Shown here: positions 58,391 through 64,000 of the stretch, piece after piece
Numbering within the stretch: position 1 is the stretch's first letter
Layout: each line of letters begins with the position of its first letter
Assembly (NCBI GenBank): GCA_947034895.1
Contig: OX344764.1
Location: forward strand, 5,952,001-6,016,000
Source: Rhytidiadelphus loreus
Taxonomy: Eukaryota; Streptophyta; Bryopsida; Hypnales; Hylocomiaceae
Direction of reading: 5' to 3'
DNA: 64,000 bases
Notes under the pieces: model-generated
Database searches by the model: none
What the model was told of the DNA's origin: nothing
The model's input: the letters and a program-made list of their open reading frames with translations, nothing else
Position numbers and translations under genes: made by a program

Positions 58391-60358
58391 ATGCCTTCTA
58401 CGTACGCGGCGGACAAGGATGAACCAATCTTGGCTGATAATCCCAGTAGATTCTGCATGTTCCCCATCAAGTACCCTCAAGTCTGGGAGATGTATAAGAA
58501 GGCAGAGGCTTCTTTCTGGACAGGTACTCATTTCTTTCTGAAATCTGTAGATCTTTAGTGTCATTGATACATTACTCTATTTTCTGTTGCTTAACGTGGT
58601 CTGAGGGGACTTGGCCTTTGTCGTGAATGCAGCTGAGGAAGTCGATCTGTCAGCAGACTCCAAGCACTGGGAAGCTCTATCTGACAATGAACGTCACTTT
58701 ATTAGCCATGTGCTAGCATTCTTCGCCGCATCTGACGGCATTGTGCTTGAAAATTTGGCTGTTCGCTTCATGAAAGAGATTCAAATACCCGAGGTAAGGA
58801 TCATCTCAGGAAATGTGGATGTACTGAACTTATCATGTCTTCCTACAGTCTTAGGTTGGAATGGTGCTCGATCGATAGCCGTCTTCGTTGGATCTAATAT
58901 CATATATCTCCATGACTTTCAGGCAAGAGCGTTCTATGGGTTTCAAATTGCTATTGAGAATATCCATTCCGAGATGTACAGTTTGTTGCTTGAGGCTTAC
59001 ATTAAGGATCAGACCGAGAAGCAGAGACTTTTCAACGCGATTGACACAATTCCGTGCGTGACAAGAAAAGCAGAATGGGCTCTGAAATGGATAGACAGGT
59101 ATTGTTTCCAATAGCTTGCACAGGGTAGATACGATTCTCTGGAGCCAAAACCTAACAGTTGTTGATTGGACCGTGAATTGTTCCTCGTGGTCGTTGACTC
59201 GTATGACGGCACTAACCCAGGTTATTATTTTGGTGACTGTTGTGCAGTTCTGGAAGTTTTGCAGAGAGAATTCTAGCTTTCGCTTGTGTTGAAGGCATCT
59301 TCTTCTCCGGAAGGTGAGGCATTTGCCATTTACTAAGAAAACGTTCGTTCAATTGCAGTTTTGAGTTATATCATCTGTTTGTTTATCACAAATTTAACTC
59401 ACTGTTGCGACTTTCAGTAAGCACTTGCGTCCTTGTTATATTTACCTGACGTGCTGTTGTTTTTTGCTTCAGTTTCTGCTCCATTTTCTGGTTAAAGAAA
59501 AGAGGTCTCATGCCGGGACTTACTTTCTCGAATGAGCTTATTTCTCGAGATGAGGGCCTTCACTGCGATTTTGCGTGTCTTTTATACACGTAAGCTAGCA
59601 ACTCAATGTGTCTTTATCTTGTTAGTTTTGGGGGGTTATCAGTGCTTTACCTCTGATCCAGGAGACTAAACAGATTTCTGTCTGTTTTGTTTATACTTCT
59701 GGTGATCGAATTGCGTTTTTTATGCTGTCCAATAGTAGGCTTGTCTGTATTAAATGGAATTTTGTGTCTAAATTTCCAGGTTGCTGAACAACAAACTCTC
59801 CGAAGACAGAGTTCATGAAATAGTCTGCGACGCTGTGGAAATAGAGCGGGAATTTGTTTGTGAAGCACTGTCATGTGACCTTGTCGGCATGAACAAGATC
59901 ATGATGAGCGAGTACATTGATTTTGTGGCGGATCGCTTGCTGGTATTTTCCCATTGCCAATCTGACACTTATCTATCTTACTAGTCGATCGTAACTTCTT
60001 ATGCATTGTATTCTCTTTTACATTCTTCCGCTCATGGGCTGTCTTGTTGAGCAGGTTTCACTGGGCTACCGCAAGAAGTATAATGCCGTAAATCCCTTCG
60101 ATTTTATGGAGCTCATCTCACTCCAGTAAGTCTCCCCACAATGCTGTTTATCAGACGTTTTGTGGTCATTATGTTTTGCATTTTATTATAGCATATTACT
60201 TATTATAGCATGTAACGTGCTGCCTTTGAACCATCTGCAGAGGGAAAACTAACTTCTTCGAGAAAAGAGTTGGAGAATACCAGAAGGCTTCAGTTATGTC
60301 GAACTTGAATGGTGGTGACACAAACAATCATGTCTTCAGATTGGATGAAGACTTCTGA
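58391..60358 (+). CDS. RNR2: Ribonucleoside-diphosphate reductase small subunit (R2, TSO2 type)
   Basis: Makes the tyrosyl radical and diiron site used by the large subunit to reduce ribonucleotides for DNA synthesis; cytosolic and nuclear. Eight exons: 58391-58523, 58633-58793, 58923-59098, 59248-59313, 59473-59589, 59780-59942, 60055-60125 and 60241-60358, totalling 1005 bp (334 aa), typical for plant R2. All ligands are present: Asp79 (ASDGIV), Glu110 and His113 (ENIHSEMY), radical Tyr117, Glu172 (VEGIFFSG), Glu206 and His209 (RDEGLHCDF). The C-terminus [19 protein letters not shown] and final FRLDEDF fit the tail that docks on the large subunit. The start [14 protein letters not shown] fits plant R2 proteins. 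An upstream in-frame start could add 24 residues. Confidence 0.97.
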
Positions 60359-60578
60359 ACACCCAGACCTTGTATAGACGTAGCAGCAGTAGGGAGAGAT
60401 TATATTAGTAAAATTTCTGTTGTATGTGAGCTAGTGACCGTATAAGACATTGTTAATTAGCTAGTTCTCTGACTGTAAAATAGTTAGAACACTGATTTTT
60501 ACATGGGTTACTTTCAGCATGGAATTTAGTTTCGTTTTCAGTAAATCCATCCTTATGATGCACGTTTTACGTACCTTG

Positions 60579-60740
60579 TTATGGATACGAGTTTCTGGGC
60601 TTCTATGGTTGCTCAAAAAAAGCATAAAGGCGAGGATGGCAAGTCTCCGACGAATTTCATTTCATTTCATGTGATTGTCTCGTTAGAGCATCACGACAGT
60701 CTTCTACTTTTCTTTCAAAACGAAATACCTGCGGCAAATT
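60579..60740 (+). repeat. Dispersed direct repeat, copy B
   Basis: TATGGATACGAGTTTCTGG onward matches 51174-51325, including the segments AGCATAAAGGCGAGGATGGCA and GAGCATCACGACAGTCTTC (in part). It opens a 65-codon ORF here (MDTSFWASMVAQKKHKGED) that is broken in copy A, so the repeat could be a relic of an exon. Confidence 0.75.
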
Positions 60741-61744
60741 GTGCAGCACATGTTTCCCACGTTGTCACGTATATTTGAGAGTTAAGAGGTTAATAATGCT
60801 GTGTGAAAATACTATTTTCTGCTAAAATATTTGTAGCTATTGGGCTTCAATAACAAGGTGCAAGCTCGTTGAAGATACTCCCTGGTGTGTATATCGTCTG
60901 TTGGGGCCAAGAGCACAAGTGAGACTTGCTTACTCAAGATTGTGGTATAAATCAACAGCTCTTGCACTTTTGGTTCTCATTTTATGTCATTCTACTTTGT
61001 ATTGCTATAAACTCTCATTGAATGATCAAGATGTGAACTTTCATCATGCACAAATATAGTTAGTTAAATATAGTTAGTTTCTTGATGAAGACAATATTAC
61101 ATAGGATTTTCTCTGGCAATTATCTTTGTAGCCAATGTACTTGAAGTAACATGAGGGCAATCAAAGTTATCAAATAACCACAAGATATTGTAGTAACCAT
61201 CTATATATAGACTAATAATGTCCCCACCCACCCTCCTTGTCGTGCATGATCAACATGAAAGATTGCAACAGATTGCAACAAATTAGAATGACAAGATGAA
61301 ATTTTAGAATTCTTTTTGACAAATTTTACAGATTATTGAGAATTCTTTACAACTTATATTATTGAGACCTAAGTAATGATACTTTTTGATGAGCCTCAAT
61401 TTTACTTGCCCAAATACATGCATCTCATGAAGATCTTTGACATTTCTTGAAAATGCATGAATTGGATATGAAACATGGAGTATAATGTTTTCAATATAGA
61501 ATCTTAGGTATTGGAATGACATAATATGCCTTGAATAGAGGTGACATGAAAATTTTGTTCTCTCTACCTTCAACCCATGTAGAAACAATGAATTTTCAAC
61601 ATTTTCTAACAAACCAATAACCATAATCTTAGACATGGATGTATTTGATATAGAAGTAGTCACTTGGACATTCTACAGCAAGTGACAATTGTGTATTTTA
61701 CTAAGGGAAAAAATTATCATTTTTTGTCTACCTTGCTTGCTTGT

Positions 61745-61860
61745 CCATCCAAAGTCATTTTCCATTGGCCAAAAGTCACATATGTATTGTCTATATGTTC
61801 ATCCAAAGTCACATATATATTTGTCCGTATGTCCGTCCAAAGTCACATACACTAAGTTTT
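61745..61860 (+). repeat. Short tandem repeat, GTCCATCCAAAGTCACATA
   Basis: Three to four imperfect units of about 37 bp (TCCATCCAAAGTCA, CCAAAAGTCACATATGTAT, TCATCCAAAGTCACATATAT, TCCGTCCAAAGTCACATACA). Confidence 0.75.
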
Positions 61861-62187
61861 GAATATGAGAAAGAGCTCAAAAATTGAAATGCTTTATATT
61901 TGTGGATTTTCAAAGTAACAAGCATTCATGATTCTAGTGATTGTAAATCTAGCTTTGGAAAACCCGATAAGGAGTTAAGAGCATTGTTGATTGGAGCTAT
62001 CAAGAAGTAAAGAAGAGTTGATGAGTTTGTCTTTGGTAGGGTTAGATTTAAATATTTTCAAGTGTATTATGTTCTTCTTGCCTGTTCAAGGAACTCTTAA
62101 CTTTCAAAAGTCTTGTATGGGTCTCTCAATTAGTATTCTGTTATACCAAGCATTTACAACTAATACATGTATTTATTTTTATTAGAC

Positions 62188-62645
62188 TTATGTAGAATGG
62201 AATGAAGAGTACTGTTGCACTACAGTTTAGGGTTTAAAGTAAATTTGGTGTTTTCCTTGACATCTCGATTTCAGAAGTAGAGACCTCTTCTCCTTTCGAT
62301 ATCTGTATTAGACAGTCCGAAATTGCACCGAGCCTGCATTTTCAATGCATAATGTATTGGTGAATAGTGTAGCGCTAGGATTCAGGGTTTACATTATTTG
62401 TTTTGTGCTTCCATTTTGAATTGCGATGAAATTGAAGGATCTAGTGTTTGAAAGGCGACTGTTTGAACCCATAATGACTTGATTTGCAGCTCTTTGGATC
62501 GTCTCTTGTTGTTGTTTTTCAGAGGAGGCAGGGAGGAAGTGGGGATTTTCAGTTCTGGTTTGGGTTCTGCCATGCGCAGCTGCTTTCGGTCTGGGTTCCT
62601 GGCAATTAATTCGCCGTGAAAAGATGGTACACTCCAATCTCTACA
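62188..62645 (+). pseudogene. SURF1 exon-2 fragment with part of intron 1
   Basis: An inverted, partly deleted copy of 344-1352. It starts in intron-1-like DNA (GTAGAATGGAATGAAGAG), loses what corresponds to about 690-1215, then carries exon 2 at 62523-62626: AGRKWGFSVLVWVLPCAAAF and GLGSWQLIRREKM, with a functional-looking acceptor and donor. Similarity ends shortly after the donor. Exon 1 and the catalytic remainder of the gene are absent, and DPH7 follows at once, so this is a fragment. Confidence 0.85.
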
Positions 62646-62896
62646 GGGTTTTAGAATTTCGGGTTTCGGGTTTTCGGGTTTAGACTGTTTTGTACTCTTC
62701 ATACCGTAGTACCAGGTGATTGCAAGCACTATCTTCTTTTCTGTATTTCAGGCAATGAATTTGTCCTGCCTTTGAACTACAATTTGTTTTATTCTTCTTT
62801 TCAAAGTTCTCTGCGATGGTGTTGTCTCAACGTAGAGGGATTTTCTAGGTTAGAGAGAGTTAATGTAAGATTCGTGATCTTAACTTAGATGCAGCA

Positions 62897-64000
62897 ATGG
62901 GAGCGCACAAGCGAATTCTCGAGGGAAATGCCGACGCGGTTGAATTTTGCTCCACACCGGCCTACTACAATCTCCTTGCAGCTGCCTCGTATACGCTCAT
63001 AGAAGGTCCCACTCCGACCCGTGTGGGTGGTCTGTACCTTTTCACCCTTGGTGATGATGGGGACTACAATCTTCAGGAGCTTCAGACCATAGAAACCTCT
63101 GGGGTGTTTGACATCAAGTGGAGGAAACCGAGTCCCGACCTGGTGCCTTGTTTGGGCCAAGCAAGTGCGGATGGATCGTTGCGCCTCTACACACTCCAAG
63201 ATGGTAAGAACATGTGATGCTCTTCATATACGCATTCTCTTATAAGGTAGAGGCTCCTACAATGAATGGGTCATAGACTCAATAGAAAACAAGACATTGA
63301 GAACCTTGAAGCAAGAGAGACAGTGATGCAGGAATAGCAGCCCCCTTGAATAGGCACTTTGATCATCTACTCAAGTTCTAAATCGAAGATCAGTGGTTTA
63401 TCATGCAGATTTGTTTTTGTTGTTGTTAGGCAAAAACTAGGGAATTCGATTTAGGCACTTGGAAGTCAATTGTGCCACTCCCATAGATGACCTCATTCTT
63501 AGACATTTAGCCAGCTCATGCTTCCACCACTTGCTAAAAACTCCAACCAAATGTATCGAAAGAGATGCGTTCTTGTCAGTCACAGCTATCAAGTCCCTAA
63601 CGTTTTTAGTATTCTCAACTTATTTTTGAAATTACCTGTAGATAATGACAAGCTTACACTCCTCGAAACATCGAACCTCGACATTGACTCTTCAATGTGC
63701 CTTTCTCTCGACTGGAATCCATTGCATCCCCAACTTGCCATCAGTCACTCGAACGGCACATTAACAATAATCGACGTTGGCCAATCTTCCCCTCAAGTCT
63801 CTGACTCCACCGAAGCCCACTCTCTTGAGACTTGGATCACCTCTTACGATTCATGGCACCCTACCGTGCTCTACACCGGTGCAGACGACTGTCACTTTTG
63901 TGGTTGGGATCTTCGCCAAGGCCTTGACAACAGTCCCATCTTCCGCAACAAGAAGAGCCACACCATGGGCGTATGCAGCGTTCAGTCGAATCCCCAAGTT
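62897..64000 (+). CDS. DPH7: Diphthine methyltransferase/methylesterase DPH7 (WD40), 5' part
   Basis: WD40 protein of diphthamide synthesis on elongation factor 2: removes the methyl ester from methylated diphthine so that DPH6 can amidate it; cytosolic. Exon 1 is 62897-63203 (MGAHKRILEGNADAVEFCS), with ADAVEFCSTPAYYNLLAAAS and FDIKWRKP as the first blade. Intron 63204-63641 (GTAAGA to CTGTAG) is in phase 1. Exon 2 runs from 63642 to the window end with SLDWNPLHPQLAISHSNGT, ETWITSYDSWHPTVLYTGAD and DCHFCGWDLRQG. KKSHTMGVCSVQSNP is the DPH7 signature around the conserved HTMGV. The gene continues beyond the window. No defect is visible. Confidence 0.9.

Larger units (their letters stand above)
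60359..62187. other. Intergenic region after RNR2
   Basis: Contains the RNR2 3' untranslated region, the dispersed repeat at 60579-60740, and AT-rich DNA. An ORF at 61304-61663 (minus, 119 codons) has no recognisable domain and sits in AT-rich sequence; I do not support it as a gene. A short tandem array of CATCCAAAGTCACATA-type units lies at 61745-61860. Confidence 0.5.

Noticed and set aside
61304..61663. 119-codon minus-strand ORF
   Set aside because: AT-rich, no known motif, no splice or neighbour support.

Overview
The window is nuclear DNA of a land plant, most likely a seedless one, although the sequence does not settle the species. Host genes have short GT-AG introns, land-plant-type proteins and no operons. 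Four host genes are supported: a partial SURF1 at the left edge (minus strand), a complete 899-residue helical-repeat protein of unknown function (51.5-56.5 kb), a complete ribonucleotide reductase small subunit of the TSO2 type (58.4-60.4 kb), and the 5' part of the diphthamide gene DPH7 at the right edge (62.9 kb onward). A degraded, inverted copy of SURF1 exon 2 lies just before DPH7.

About 2.0 to 50.5 kb is a nest of transposons. The outer layer is a Plavaka/KDZ-like DNA transposon. Its spliced transposase gene runs on the minus strand from 42.76 kb to 4.30 kb and is split by a 33.5-kb CACTA element (CACTA-1, 8831-42378, TSD TTA). Removing CACTA-1 and one TSD restores the transposase frame exactly. 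CACTA-1 carries two divergent genes: a TnpA-like gene (15.06 to 10.04 kb, minus) and a tnp2-type transposase gene (22.94 to 41.21 kb, plus). CACTA-1 in turn holds a 4.14-kb LTR-like insertion (17780-21921, TSD CCATG), a complete Ty1/copia retrotransposon (25518-31271, TSD GGAAC, LTRs nearly identical) and a second CACTA element (CACTA-2, 31604-39697, TSD CCT). The copia and CACTA-2 insertions lie in the same tnp2 exon, and removing each restores the frame.

The most unusual coding content is the TnpA-like gene of CACTA-1. It joins a coiled-coil segment, six decapeptide repeats with Ser-Pro-Thr, an FCP1/NIF-type HAD phosphatase-like domain lacking both catalytic aspartates, and a C-terminal domain resembling DUF8039 of En/Spm proteins. 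CACTA-2 keeps only a homologue of that last domain.

Between the Plavaka-like 5' end and the right edge of the nest (42.8-50.5 kb) lie two tandem hairpin units, remnants of host genes (including an SR-type splicing factor exon with two stops), a 1.54-kb non-autonomous CACTA element built of two long palindromes plus a tRNA-derived sequence, and a two-exon coiled-coil gene that may belong to the outer transposon. Right of 50.5 kb the DNA is ordinary gene space. A dispersed direct repeat (51.2 and 60.6 kb) flanks the helical-repeat and RNR2 genes.
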